Source: DASYKS01 sp035995205 (lineage in GTDB: Bacteria > Acidobacteriota > Thermoanaerobaculia > Multivoradales > UBA5704). From it: DNA of 64,000 nucleotides. The translations under genes and the position numbers were made by a program. Position 1 is the stretch's first letter. Each line of letters opens with the position of its first letter. The notes beneath the pieces were generated by a model. That model did no database searches, was not told the DNA's origin, and worked only from the letters and a program-made list of their open reading frames with translations. Below are positions 9,017 through 17,324 of this stretch, in pieces. The stretch is taken from positions 1 to 64,000 of the forward strand of contig DASYKS010000019.1 in assembly GCA_035995205.1 (NCBI GenBank), given 5' to 3'.

Positions 9017-9135
9017 CCCCGGGATCGCCGAGCACCAGCTCGGCTGCTTTTTATCCGCCGGAAACAGGAGCCCCTACGTTTAAGCGCAAAAGGCCGCTCG
9101 GCGACCGGGCCGAGCTGGTGCTCGGCGGTCCCGGG
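9017..9135. repeat. Long inverted repeat downstream of maf
   Basis: Arms at 9017-9042 and 9110-9135 (26 nt each) are reverse complements with one mismatch and contain the word CGAGCACCAGCTCGG. The 67-nt loop holds no open frame of note. The element sits between convergent genes (maf and the HNH nuclease) and could terminate both, but its length and loop also fit a REP-like or miniature element. Confidence 0.8.
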
Positions 9136-9202
9136 AAAAACTGCGCTCGTGCAACCTCTAGCTTCTGCCAAGGCTTCGACAATCGGTAAGATAAACCAGG
9201 CC

Positions 9203-9955
9203 TCATTCTTGGCCCGTGGACCGATGATTCCTCAGCCAATCCCGGAAACCCTCAAGGTCATAGTGCTGCAAATCTTCTCGCATCGCAGCATGAATCAATC
9301 GGTGGCAATTGGCGCAAAGCAATACGAAATCCTTGAGTCGAGATGTTGTCACCACAACTTGAAAGAGTGGTACCAAGTGGTGCGCCTCGAACATTGAATG
9401 TCCGACAGAATCAGAGGAAAGCGCGGATTCCTGACATGCTTCGCATACGACTCGTCCGTATAACTTGGTCACTCGCCGAACGACACGGATTCGGAATCCA
9501 CGATTTCGCTCCCGAATCCGATGCACCCGCGCCAAGATCGAACCTTCGCGCGCCTGGAAATCTTCATCTATCGTTCTTTCCGGTTCTTCCTTCAAGATGT
9601 CTGCACCCAATACAATTTGCTTAGCCAGTGCTCCGACACCCCCGAGATCGCTCGAAAATCTTTCCCACACTAAGCGGTCAGTTTTGCTGAACCGCAGCCC
9701 TTTGGGTTCTCCCTCCTTAATGCGAAGTGCTGCCAGGTTCTGCAGCTTCAGGTAGACCCCGTCAGCGTTACGGAAGCGCTCGTTCTTGCTCTTTTCGGGG
9801 TGAAGGTTCAGGCGATGGAGGAGATCCGACAGTTCCCCCACTTCAGAACTTCTGGGTCCCGGAATCTTTGGCCAGAATCTCTGGAGGAGGTCCAGCGCGA
9901 GAACAGTCTCCTCCCAAGTCCAATCCGGATTGCCTTGTCCTCGTGTTAGGGGCAT
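9203..9955 (-). CDS. HNH endonuclease family protein
   Basis: A protein of about 250 residues. The C-terminal HNH domain has CEAC, then FEAHHLVPL, then LLCANCHRLIH, which gives the paired zinc-binding Cys-x2-Cys motifs and the catalytic histidine. The N-terminal 150 residues (starting with GNPDWTWEETVLALDLL) resemble the targeting part of McrA-type or other restriction-like nucleases, but no named domain is recognised there. It is less GC-rich than its surroundings and has no methyltransferase beside it, so it would be a lone, possibly modification-dependent nuclease. The ATG at 9955 was preferred; an in-frame TTG at 9997 would add 14 residues and overlap the small ORF upstream. Confidence 0.8.
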   Translation of the reverse strand: MPLTRGQGNPDWTWEETVLALDLLQRFWPKIPGPRSSEVGELSDLLHRLNLHPEKSKNERFRNADGVYLKLQNLAALRIKEGEPKGLRFSKTDRLVWERFSSDLGGVGALAKQIVLGADILKEEPERTIDEDFQAREGSILARVHRIRERNRGFRIRVVRRVTKLYGRVVCEACQESALSSDSVGHSMFEAHHLVPLFQVVVTTSRLKDFVLLCANCHRLIHAAMREDLQHYDLEGFRDWLRNHRSTGQE

Positions 9956-9977
9956 CTGAGGCTCACGAGAAGGATCG

Positions 9978-10148
9978 TCAACAGCGGCTCGCTTCAAACT
10001 CGGCGATCATTTCGTCGATGTCCGCGGTGGGTGCTGAGAGCGATGCCAGTCGAGCGAGCGGAGTTTCGAACGACAAGCCATTTCGTCCGGAGACCGTATC
10101 GACGGAACCGACGATCTCTTCTGGAACCCCGACCGCCGATCTCGACAT
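9978..10148 (-). CDS. Possible 56-residue antitoxin-like protein upstream of the HNH gene
   Basis: A short frame from an ATG at 10148 (MSRSAVGVPEEIVGSV) ends with an acidic helix (DIDEMIAEFEASRC) like the C-terminal tails of many VapB-type antitoxins. It lies 22 nt before the HNH nuclease on the same strand, so the two could be co-transcribed. AGGA lies about 7 nt before the ATG. No DNA-binding fold is visible and the length is marginal, so it may be a chance frame. Confidence 0.35.
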   Translation of the reverse strand: MSRSAVGVPEEIVGSVDTVSGRNGLSFETPLARLASLSAPTADIDEMIAEFEASRC

Positions 10149-10287
10149 AACGGTATCCTAGATCGATTCTCCCTTTGGGGCGCAAGAATGGCAACTTGGT
10201 TCGCCACGGTTCGCCACGCGCCGGGCGTGCTAGCCTCCTCGACACACTTGCAGGGTGAGTCCAGCGCCCCTGCACGGAAGCGTGATT

Positions 10288-10508
10288 ATGAAGAAGAAGG
10301 CAGCTGACGCCGAGGACGAGCTTCGCGTCGAGTACCCAACCGATTCGCAGAGCACATGGGCGCAGACTCCATAGCGGTCGTCCTCGATCCTGATGTGGCT
10401 GCCGTCTTCCGCTCGTCGGAGCAGGTCAACCAACTGCTTCGTTCCGTGATCTCGGCGCTACCCGAATCGGCGCTCGTTCCCGAACCGCGGAAAAAGCGCG
10501 CGAGTTGA
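10288..10508 (+). pseudogene. Frameshifted CopG-like small protein
   Basis: The first 16 codons from the ATG at 10288 read MKKKAADAEDELRVEY. The frame then ends, but another frame carries on with NRFAEHMGADSIAVVLDPDV and VFRSSEQVNQLLRSVI up to the stop at 10506. From memory, intact relatives (about 85-95 residues, often near toxin genes) contain an EY...G-x-R-G-K-Y block followed by VVLDPDVAxxF, so a short deletion between the two halves best explains the break. An ATG at 10356 could still express the C-terminal 50 residues. Confidence 0.55.
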
Positions 10509-10691
10509 ACACCAACCGACCTCCATCCTGACCTTCCCCGGGCCCCAACCCTTCCGCTTACCTTCCCCTCCCGCCTTTGCCTTCTTGGCCCGCTTCTTCG
10601 GGGTGCGGGGTTCGATGCCGAAGGAGATGAGGGTGGGGTGGTCGAAGCCGAAGTGGGCTTTGAGGTAGGCGGCGGGGGCGGCGGCGACCAT
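10458..10691 (-). pseudogene. Possible C-terminal fragment of a conserved hypothetical protein
   Basis: The frame contains AYLKAHFGFDHPTLISFGIE followed by a lysine-rich PRTPKKRAKKAKAGGEGKRKG stretch split across its end. This resembles the C-terminus of a 150-200 residue hypothetical family recalled from other bacteria. The N-terminal part of such a protein is absent upstream. It also overlaps the end of the frameshifted gene on the other strand. Only the motif supports it. Confidence 0.25.
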
Positions 10692-10714
10692 CGGACGGCT
10701 CTCTTCTCCCGCCT

Positions 10715-11023
10715 CTACCCGCCGAATTTGATCGGGTCGCCGAGCTCGTCGAGGGAGAAGTTGGCCATGATCTGGTGGCCGTTGAAGTCGAGGACCCGGA
10801 TGTCTTCTTCGTGCTCCAGATCCTTGAGGATGTTGGCGAAGGAATGCTCGTAGCGCGCTTCGACGGCGTCGCGGTCAACCTCGTAGGCGATGAACTTGTC
10901 GATTCCCTTGTAGCGGAGCTTCGAGACCAGGCGCTCGTCGGTCAGCTTGGGGTAGGTCGACAGGACGAGGATCGGCCCGGTGCCGGTAAAGATGATGTAG
11001 GCGCGTAGCGTCGACTTGGGCAT
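10715..11023 (-). CDS. Conserved hypothetical cytosolic protein
   Basis: A 102-residue protein beginning MPKSTLRAYIIFTGTGPILV. It has a compact alternating alpha/beta pattern (YIIFTGTGPILVLSTY, then KFIAYEVDRDAVE, then DIRVLDFNGHQIM), no signal peptide and no membrane segment. I recognise no named domain. A purine-rich GAGAGGGAG precedes the ATG. It stands alone between broken small genes and the amidohydrolase, which is on the same strand but ends divergent sequence away. Confidence 0.6.
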   Translation of the reverse strand: MPKSTLRAYIIFTGTGPILVLSTYPKLTDERLVSKLRYKGIDKFIAYEVDRDAVEARYEHSFANILKDLEHEEDIRVLDFNGHQIMANFSLDELGDPIKFGG

Positions 11024-11080
11024 TCCGGACTCCCTCTCGTGATGAATGTACGGCCAACGTAACCGCCCGTGGGCGGGCTG

Positions 11081-12397
11081 TCAATGGTGCGCTGCGAGAT
11101 ACCCGGCCACCAGGCGCGACATCGCGCGAATCCCCACCGGGACCGCTCCGTCGTCGCCGCGAAACGTGGGGGTGTGGAGCCCTCCCGAGGTGGAGCCTGC
11201 TCCGAGCGTACCGAGACGGTAATAGAAGCTCGGTACCGCGTTGGCGAAGAAGGCGAAATCTTCGCCCCCCATGGTCGGCTCGGAGACGACGTAGTTGTCG
11301 GCGCCGAGGGCCTTTTCCAGGATCGCGCGCGATTCCGCGGTGAGCGCGGGATCGTTCACGGTCGGCGGAGCGGTCCGCTGGTAGTCGAGCTCGTACGAGC
11401 CGCCCCCGGCTTTCGTGGTGCCGTCGAGGATCTCGCGCATCCGCCGTTCCACCAGATCGTGGACCTCCGCGGTGTAGGTGCGGACCGTTCCTTCGAGCCG
11501 CACTTCGCCGGGGATGATGTTGAACCGGTCGCCGCCGCGGATGATGCCCACGGTCACCACCGCCGTTTCGAGCGGCGGCACGTTGCGGGAGCGGATCGTC
11601 TGGAGCGCCATCACGGCTTGCGCGGCGATCACCACCGGATCGACCCCCTGGTGCGGATAGGCGCCGTGCGACTGCTTGCCGATGATCTTGGCGACGAAAT
11701 GATCGACCGCCGCCCAAGTGGGGCCGGGGTTCGCGGCGATCTTGCCGACGGGCAGCTCGGGGTAGGAGTGGAGCGCGAAGATCGCGACCGGTTTCAGATC
11801 CTTGAAGATCCCCTCTTCGAGCATCACGTCCGCTCCGCCGCGCTCTCCCGGCGGGGGCCCTTCCTCGGCGGGCTGGAAGATGAACATCACCGTGCCGGGC
11901 AGATCGGCTTTCACCGCGGCGAGCACTTCGGCCACGCCAAGCTGCACCGAGGTGTGGATGTCGTGGCCGCAGGCGTGGGCGATGCCCACCTCCTGCCCAT
12001 CGTAAGTACCGCGCTTGGTCGATTTGAACGGCAGATCGCTGATCTCGGTGACCGGCAGCGCGTCGATATCGGCGCGCACCCCGACCACCGGACCAGGCTT
12101 GCCACCCCGGAGAATGCCGACTACCCCCGTCTTCGCGATCCCTGTCTTCACCTCGAACCCAAGCGCGCGCAGGCGCTCCGCGACCAAGGCTGCCGTTTCC
12201 ACCTCGCGGTTGCCGAGCTCCGGGTTCGCGTGGATTCGATGACGGATCTCGGTCATCTCGGGCGTCACCCGCGCCACTTCGCGATCGATCCGGGCGCCGA
12301 GATCGGTTGCGTTCGATGCGGCCTTGGCGGCGAAAGCGGGAACGGAGAAAGCGGCGAGGAGCAGGAGCGAGAGGGCGGCTTTGGCGGGAATGGTCAT
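11081..12397 (-). CDS. Secreted M20-family amidohydrolase
   Basis: A 438-residue zinc peptidase/amidohydrolase of the M20D (hippurate / IAA-amino acid hydrolase) type. A signal peptide (MTIPAKAALSLLLLAAFSVP, then AFAA) is followed by the domain start at about residue 45. Metal-binding motifs are seen as HACGHDIHTS and the catalytic FQPAEEG. HSYPELPVGK and, near the end, GGEDFAFF with a further metal-binding glutamate complete the pattern. It would act in the periplasm on N-acyl amino acids or dipeptides; the substrate cannot be read from the sequence. It has no Shine-Dalgarno but a TAAGAT hexamer 6 nt before the ATG. Confidence 0.9.
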   Translation of the reverse strand: MTIPAKAALSLLLLAAFSVPAFAAKAASNATDLGARIDREVARVTPEMTEIRHRIHANPELGNREVETAALVAERLRALGFEVKTGIAKTGVVGILRGGKPGPVVGVRADIDALPVTEISDLPFKSTKRGTYDGQEVGIAHACGHDIHTSVQLGVAEVLAAVKADLPGTVMFIFQPAEEGPPPGERGGADVMLEEGIFKDLKPVAIFALHSYPELPVGKIAANPGPTWAAVDHFVAKIIGKQSHGAYPHQGVDPVVIAAQAVMALQTIRSRNVPPLETAVVTVGIIRGGDRFNIIPGEVRLEGTVRTYTAEVHDLVERRMREILDGTTKAGGGSYELDYQRTAPPTVNDPALTAESRAILEKALGADNYVVSEPTMGGEDFAFFANAVPSFYYRLGTLGAGSTSGGLHTPTFRGDDGAVPVGIRAMSRLVAGYLAAHH

Positions 12398-12403
12398 CGC
12401 GCG

Positions 12404-12409
12404 ATCTTA
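12404..12409 (-). promoter_or_regulatory. Putative -10 element close to the start codon
   Basis: TAAGAT on the minus strand ends 6 nt before the ATG at 12397 with no Shine-Dalgarno between them, so the amidohydrolase mRNA may be leaderless. Confidence 0.4.
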
Positions 12410-12432
12410 TCCCGTTGCCGTGTACGGTTTCC

Positions 12433-13506
12433 CTACGGTTTCGGCGCCCCATTCCCGCGGAAACCTCGCGGATCCCGCGCGAACGCCCGCAGCTGACCGC
12501 AGGCGGCGCTTACGTCGTCGCCGCGGGTTTTTCGCACCGTGGCGGTATAGCCGTGGCGGTAGAGGCGCTCTTGAAACGCGGCGGTCTGCTCGGGGGTGGA
12601 GGGGATCATGGTGGGGCCGAGCACCGCGTCCGGATTGGTCGGGATCAGGTTGATCTTGCAGGCGAAACCCTGAAGCAGCCCGGCGAGCCGGTCGGCTTGG
12701 GCGAGCGAATCGTTGACGTCCCGGATCAGGATGTATTCGAACGTGATCCGCCGCCGGGGTTCGAGCGGGAACCGGCGCAGCGCGTCGAGCAGATCGGCGA
12801 GCGGGTAGCTCTTATTGATCGGCATGATCCGGGAGCGAAGCTCGTCGTCCGGCGCGTGGAGCGAGACCGCGAGGTTCGGCCTTCTCTTCCAGCGGGCGAT
12901 TTCGTCGATACCGGGAATCACTCCCGCGGTCGAGACCGTGATCCGGCGGAGCGAGATGTGCTCGGCGAGGATCTCGATCGCCGCGCCGACGTTGTCCAGG
13001 TTGAGCAGCGGCTCGCCCATGCCCATGAAGACGAGATTCAGACCGTCGGCCGGATGGTCGCGGTCCTGTTTGATCGTGTGGACCTGGGCGACGATCTCGC
13101 CGGCCGAGAGATTTCTGCCCGCGCCCCAATAGCCCGTGACGCAGAACGAGCAGGCGAGCGCGCAGCCGGCCTGGCTCGACAGGCAGAGCGTGCGCCGATC
13201 GCCGTCGGGGATGTCGACCGCCTCGATCGAAGCGCCGTCGATCAGGCGGAACAGGTACTTCGCGGTGCCGTCTTCGGAGATCTCGCGCGAAGCGATCTCG
13301 GGGCGCTCGATCCGGAAGTGCGCGGCCAACGTCGCGCGCAGATCCTTGCCGAGGTCGGTCGCCGCGTCGAAATCCGCGAGACCACGGGAATGGATCGCGT
13401 CGTAGAGCTGGCGCACGCGGAACGGCCGGTCGATCCACGGCGCGAGGGTGCTCGCCAGCTGGTCACGGGTGAGGCCGAGAAGATCCGGGTGGGGCGCCGG
13501 GGTCAT
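12433..13506 (-). CDS. rlmN: 23S rRNA (adenine-2503-C2)-methyltransferase RlmN
   Basis: RlmN is a radical-SAM enzyme that methylates C2 of A2503 in 23S rRNA and A37 of some tRNAs. The 4Fe-4S motif CALACSFC (C-x3-C-x2-C) is followed by VTGYWGAGRNLSAGEI, GMGEPLLNLDN and KINLIPTNPDAV, with the C-terminal catalytic cysteine in VSAACGQLR. The length of 357 residues is normal. The closely related Cfr resistance enzymes methylate C8, but the chromosomal housekeeping context favours RlmN. The start overlaps the stop of the upstream hypothetical gene by 4 nt. Confidence 0.93.
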   Translation of the reverse strand: MTPAPHPDLLGLTRDQLASTLAPWIDRPFRVRQLYDAIHSRGLADFDAATDLGKDLRATLAAHFRIERPEIASREISEDGTAKYLFRLIDGASIEAVDIPDGDRRTLCLSSQAGCALACSFCVTGYWGAGRNLSAGEIVAQVHTIKQDRDHPADGLNLVFMGMGEPLLNLDNVGAAIEILAEHISLRRITVSTAGVIPGIDEIARWKRRPNLAVSLHAPDDELRSRIMPINKSYPLADLLDALRRFPLEPRRRITFEYILIRDVNDSLAQADRLAGLLQGFACKINLIPTNPDAVLGPTMIPSTPEQTAAFQERLYRHGYTATVRKTRGDDVSAACGQLRAFARDPRGFRGNGAPKP

Positions 13507-13907
13507 TTCTTGCGCCGCAGGCGGCGGGTCGGATCGATGCCGATCGAGCGCAGGAAGCTCAGGTCCCGGCCGTCGATCTGGAACGCGGGCTCAGGGCTGG
13601 GGACCAGCGCGTTGCTTTCAGGCTTCGGGCTCTTCACGGTCCTGGCAAGCTTTTCGGGCAGCGGATCGGCGAGCACCGCGGCGCGGGAGGCCGGAACCAG
13701 CGGCGGCTCCTCGTCTCCATCCCGCTTGCAGTCGAGGTGGAGGACCATCGCGTAGCCCTCTTCGCGGATCCGCCGCAGCGAGCGCGACACGTCGGACGAT
13801 TCCGAGATCGCCTCGGCGAGGGCGCGGCGCAGGTCGCGAATCAGGGGCTTCAGTCTCTCGTCCAGAGCTCGTTCCTCCGTCCTTCGGCACCGCCGAAACC
13901 GTCGCAA
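13503..13907 (-). CDS. Conserved hypothetical protein coupled to rlmN
   Basis: A 134-residue, charged protein. A helical N-terminal half (LDERLKPLIRDLRRALAEAI and RRIREEGYAMVLHLDC) is followed by a Pro-rich linker and a C-terminal DLSFLRSIGIDPTRRLRRKK. The pattern of a short alpha/beta module plus a basic tail is reminiscent of small nucleic-acid-associated proteins, but no family is recognised. Its stop overlaps the rlmN start by 4 nt, so it is translationally coupled to that gene. The true start may be the TTG or CTG codons around residue 14, because the first residues are arginine-rich and unlike the rest. Confidence 0.6.
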   Translation of the reverse strand: MRRFRRCRRTEERALDERLKPLIRDLRRALAEAISESSDVSRSLRRIREEGYAMVLHLDCKRDGDEEPPLVPASRAAVLADPLPEKLARTVKSPKPESNALVPSPEPAFQIDGRDLSFLRSIGIDPTRRLRRKK

Positions 13908-14148
13908 AAGCTCCCGGCGAAACCTGCCCGGGAAATTCGTGGCGACAGCTGCGGTCTCGGACCGACCGGCGGATTATCGCTGCCGACCCCCGGGGTGTCA
14001 AACGGGAAAATCCCGGTCGTTGTTGGCTTTTCGCCATCCCGTTCGCGAGTTTTTGCCGACCCGCGCGGCCGTGTTACTCTGTTGCGCCGCCCCCGCTTTT
14101 TGGCCCTGATTTTGGCCGCGCGCGTCGATCGATTCCAACCCCCTCTCG

Positions 14149-15129
14149 ATGAACTTTTCCGATCTCGCGCCTTGGCTCGCCGCACGAGGGTTTACTCCCG
14201 AGCGGATCGAGCCGCTGCCGGGAGACGTCTCGCCGCGCCGCTATGGGCGGGTCCGCCTCGCAGGCGGTGCGGGTGCGATCCTCGCGTACTACCCGGAAGA
14301 GATTCGCGAGGTCGCGAGCCGTTTCCTGCGCACGACCGAGTTGCTCCAAAGCGTCCAAGTCCCGGTGCCGCGGGTGCTCACCGTGGATCTCGCCCGCGGC
14401 TGGATGCTGATCGAGGATCTCGGGGAACAGACGCTCGCCGAGCGGCGCGATCTGGACGACGATGCGATCGAACCGTACTTTCGCCACGCCGCGAAGCTCG
14501 GCCGGCGGATTGCGAGGTTGCCCCTCTCGGCCCTGCTCGACGACGTGACGAACCAGCCGTGGAATCCGCCGCTCGACGGGCCTCTGCTGCGCCGCGAGCT
14601 GCGGCAAACGTGGGACGCGTTCTTGCTACCGCGCGGTCTGCTCGGATACGGGGAACAGAGCCGCGCGATCGAGGCGCTGTTCGACGAGATCTGCGCTCGC
14701 CTCGGAGCGGAGGCCGCGGTACCCTGCCATCGCGATTTCATGGCGCGCAATCTGATTCCCCGGTCGAGCGAAGAGGTCGCGGTGATCGATCATCAGGATC
14801 TGCGCCTCGGGCCGCCGCGTTACGATCTCGCCTCTCTGCTCAACGACACCCGTTTCCCTTCCCCCCGGCTCGAAGCGGAGCTTTTGGCCGAGACCCTCGG
14901 CGGCGAAGCGGAGATCGAGAGCTACCACCGCGCGGCGGCCCAGCGGACGCTCAAGGCGGCGGGCACTTACGCGAAGTTCGCCGAGCGCGGCGCTCCGCGC
15001 CATCTGCCGCTGATCCCTACGACGCTTGCGCGAGCGCTGGGCCATCTGGCGCGGATTCCGGAGGGTGCGGAGATCGCTCCCGATCTCACCCGGCTGTGGG
15101 GTCCCGCACTAGAAGCACCGGCGCACTGA
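14149..15129 (+). CDS. Phosphotransferase of the APH fold, AmgK-like
   Basis: A 326-residue kinase of the aminoglycoside-phosphotransferase superfamily. The catalytic loop is CHRDFMARNL and the metal-binding segment is VIDHQDLRLGPPRYDLASLL. The N-terminal part and the DLGEQTLAE hinge match COG3178 enzymes, which include AmgK, the anomeric sugar kinase that recycles N-acetylmuramate and N-acetylglucosamine. The usual partner murU is not adjacent, so the sugar substrate is an inference. The gene is followed by tatA after 74 nt on the same strand. Confidence 0.8.
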   Translation: MNFSDLAPWLAARGFTPERIEPLPGDVSPRRYGRVRLAGGAGAILAYYPEEIREVASRFLRTTELLQSVQVPVPRVLTVDLARGWMLIEDLGEQTLAERRDLDDDAIEPYFRHAAKLGRRIARLPLSALLDDVTNQPWNPPLDGPLLRRELRQTWDAFLLPRGLLGYGEQSRAIEALFDEICARLGAEAAVPCHRDFMARNLIPRSSEEVAVIDHQDLRLGPPRYDLASLLNDTRFPSPRLEAELLAETLGGEAEIESYHRAAAQRTLKAAGTYAKFAERGAPRHLPLIPTTLARALGHLARIPEGAEIAPDLTRLWGPALEAPAH

Positions 15130-15203
15130 TCTGCTATGCTCCGGCAAGGAGCCGGATCGCACTCGGCCGTCCTTTGCGTGACGCTCCCCTTGGAGACAAG
15201 ACC

Positions 15204-15383
15204 ATGCCCAACCTTGGCGTTCCCGAGCTGCTTATCATCTTTGTCATCATCATCGTTCTCTTCGGCGCGACCCGGCTGCCGAACATCGGGCGGGGTCTCG
15301 GCGAGGGCATCCGCAACTTCAAGAAGGGGCTCAAGGGCGTCGACGAGCCGGAGCAAATCCCCGGCAAGACCGACACCCGGTAG
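15204..15383 (+). CDS. tatA: Sec-independent protein translocase TatA
   Basis: A 59-residue TatA/E protein. A single membrane helix (LGVPELLIIFVIIIVLFGA) is followed by the hinge TRLPNIGRGLGEGIRNFKKG, an amphipathic helix that forms the variable translocation pore, and a short acidic tail. TatA oligomers move folded, twin-arginine proteins across the inner membrane with TatC, which is not in this window. The start is the ATG at 15204. A strong intrinsic terminator follows. Confidence 0.95.
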   Translation: MPNLGVPELLIIFVIIIVLFGATRLPNIGRGLGEGIRNFKKGLKGVDEPEQIPGKTDTR

Positions 15384-15458
15384 GGCACCCGCTCCAACCG
15401 ACCGTTGAGGAGCCAATCCGGCTCCATTTCGGGCCGTTTTGGCGCAGGGCGAGATCAA

Positions 15459-15497
15459 GAGAGGCTCCGGGCGGTTCGATCCGCCGGAGCCTCTTTT
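15459..15497. terminator. Intrinsic terminator between tatA and the transglycosylase
   Basis: GAGGCTCCGGGCGG pairs with CCGCCGGAGCCTC (one bulged G) around a 6-nt loop and is followed by TTTT. It sits between converging genes and, since AAGAG precedes the stem, may work in both directions. Confidence 0.8.
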
Positions 15498-15521
15498 CGT
15501 TCGTCTGGGGTTGTGGGGGAG

Positions 15522-16238
15522 CTATCTCGCGATCGCGACGAGCGCGTCGGCGATCTCGGCATGCGGCACGACGTCCGAAGTACCGAGGGTGCCGGAGTCG
15601 CGGGATTCGCCGTGCCACAACTGCCGGTGGAGCCCCAGGTAGCGCTCTTGGACGCGGCGAACGTAGGACCGCGTCTCGCGAAACGGCGGCACGCCCTTCC
15701 ACCGGTCGACCATGCCGGGACCCGCGTTGTAGGCCGCCAAAGCGCGTTCGAGGTCTCCGTCGTAGCGGTCGAGCAGACTGTCGAGGTAGCGGCTGCCGGC
15801 TTCCAGATTGGCTTTCGGATCGGTCAGGTCGCGGTTTTTCGGTACTCCCGAACCGTTCGGCCGGACTTGCATCAAGCCGACCGCGCCTCGCGGCGAGACC
15901 GCGTTGGCGGCAAACCCCGACTCCATCTCGACCACCGCGGCGATCAACAGGCCGTCGACCCCGGTACGGTCGGAGACCTCGACGATCGAATGGCCGTAGG
16001 GAAGCGATTCCAGGTATTCGCGCTGCGCTTCGTGGCCGGATGCGGGGGCGGAAGGGGCGGCGGCGGACGGCGGAGACAGCGGCCCGAGGGCCGAGCGGGG
16101 CGGAGCGGTTTCGAGGTCGGAAAGCGTCGGGATCGACGAGACGGAGGGACTGGAGGTGAAGGTCAAAATCAAGAAAACCGCAAAGGACACCACCAGGACA
16201 GGCCGGTGCCAGGTCGTTCGTAGTTCGGTTCGTTGCAT
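15522..16238 (-). CDS. Lytic transglycosylase (SLT domain)
   Basis: A 238-residue protein from the ATG at 16238 (MQRTELRTTWHRPVLVVSFA). It has an N-terminal membrane anchor or signal helix and a Pro/Ala-rich linker, then an SLT domain with the catalytic glutamate in VEMESGFAANAVSPRGAVGL. MQVRP, the repeated leucine helix NLEAGSRYLDSLL and LAAYNAGPG complete the family pattern. It would cleave peptidoglycan glycan strands to 1,6-anhydromuropeptides in the periplasm. In-frame starts further upstream (16328) add residues that look untranslated and were rejected. Confidence 0.9.
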   Translation of the reverse strand: MQRTELRTTWHRPVLVVSFAVFLILTFTSSPSVSSIPTLSDLETAPPRSALGPLSPPSAAAPSAPASGHEAQREYLESLPYGHSIVEVSDRTGVDGLLIAAVVEMESGFAANAVSPRGAVGLMQVRPNGSGVPKNRDLTDPKANLEAGSRYLDSLLDRYDGDLERALAAYNAGPGMVDRWKGVPPFRETRSYVRRVQERYLGLHRQLWHGESRDSGTLGTSDVVPHAEIADALVAIAR

Positions 16239-16443
16239 GAGGGAACGGCTCCCTTTTGAATCCGTTGGGGCGTAGGACCGACTCTTCTCGAACATTTTCG
16301 AAAGAAGCCAGGGACGCGAGAACGGCACACGCCAAGCCCGGGAGCCCGGGATGGCGCCGCGAAATCGTAAGGTTAGCTAGTGCTAGATCTGTGCCAGGAG
16401 TTGAAGGCTCGACCGGTCGGCCGCCGCGGAGGGGCGCCGATTT

Positions 16444-16710
16444 TCAGGTGACCGGATCTTTTCGCCGCTGTGCGCGGCGCCGATCGTAATCCTCGGAGTG
16501 GATCCCGAGGGTGGAGACCTTGTTGCGTAACGTGTTGCGATGGACGCCGAGCGAACGAGCCGAACGGCAGAAGTTGCCGGAGTTGGACTGGAGAGAGGCA
16601 AGGATGAACTGACGCTCGAACTCGCGCCGCGCTTGCTCCAGGGTCACGCCGCGGCGAACCAGCTCATCGACGATGAGGAAAAGGCGCCCATTCAAATTCT
16701 GGTCGGCCAA
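16444..16710 (-). CDS. Fis-type HTH protein
   Basis: An 88-residue protein whose C-terminal half is the HTH_8 (Fis/NtrC C-terminal) DNA-binding module: NFCRSARSLGVHRNTLRNKV. The N-terminal half (VTLEQARREFERQFILASLQ) matches the helix preceding it in NtrC regulators and Fis. It has no receiver or AAA+ domain. The TTG at 16710 was chosen because GGAG lies 7 nt before it and the coding character starts there. It may be a nucleoid-associated protein or a small regulator. It is divergent from the SWIB gene. Confidence 0.8.
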   Translation of the reverse strand: MADQNLNGRLFLIVDELVRRGVTLEQARREFERQFILASLQSNSGNFCRSARSLGVHRNTLRNKVSTLGIHSEDYDRRRAQRRKDPVT

Positions 16711-16953
16711 GGTCGATTCTCCGGTGGAAAGGGGGCTCAAAAGCTGAGTCCAAGGATACCACACGCTCAAGGGCTCACCCAACGCAAGACCCCTCCTCGA
16801 TCGTCGATCTCGCGGTTCCCGGGGGAGTGTTCTAGACTGTCGCCCTTCGGCGGAGCCCTGGCGGGCGACATGCACGACCGTAGTCGAGCTTGTCCCAGCC
16901 GGTGGCGAACCGCCGAGACCGACCGAGCCAACCCCCCAACACAGGAGATCGCG

Positions 16954-17223
16954 ATGGCCGAAAGAAAGCCCAACGAGCAGTTCATGAAGCCGCTGCAGCC
17001 TTCCGAGTCGCTCGCGGCAGTCGTCGGCAGCGCCCCGCTGCCGCGCACCGAAGTGACCAAGAAGGTCTGGGAGTACATCAAGAAGCACAACCTACAGGAC
17101 CCCGCAAACAAGAGAAACATCGTCGCAGACGACAAGCTCAAGGCGGTCTTTGCCGGCAAGGGCACGGTCACGATGTTCGAAATGACCAAGCTGATCAACG
17201 CGCATTTGAAGGACCCGAAGTAG
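16954..17223 (+). CDS. SWIB/MDM2-domain protein
   Basis: An 89-residue stand-alone SWIB domain: LPRTEVTKKVWEYIKKHNLQ, DPANKRNIVADDKLKAVF and TMFEMTKLINAHL cover the fold almost end to end. In eukaryotes SWIB domains are found in chromatin remodelling complexes. Stand-alone bacterial versions occur in Chlamydiae and several other phyla, where their role is unclear (in chlamydiae sometimes fused to topoisomerase I). AGGAG lies 6 nt before the ATG. It is transcribed divergently from the Fis-type gene, with about 240 nt between them. Confidence 0.9.
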   Translation: MAERKPNEQFMKPLQPSESLAAVVGSAPLPRTEVTKKVWEYIKKHNLQDPANKRNIVADDKLKAVFAGKGTVTMFEMTKLINAHLKDPK

Positions 17224-17324
17224 CAGCCGCCCGCGCGGAGCGGCGCGTCCGTACCAGCCACGGGCGCCGCCGCTTCGACAAGGCGGCTTGAACGTCGCCT
17301 CCCGCGTTTCGAGATCTTTCCGTC

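Noticed and set aside
17224..17324. yybP-ykoY manganese riboswitch upstream of TerC
   Set aside because: The 100 nt do not show the conserved loop sequences and are too short for a complete element with an expression platform.
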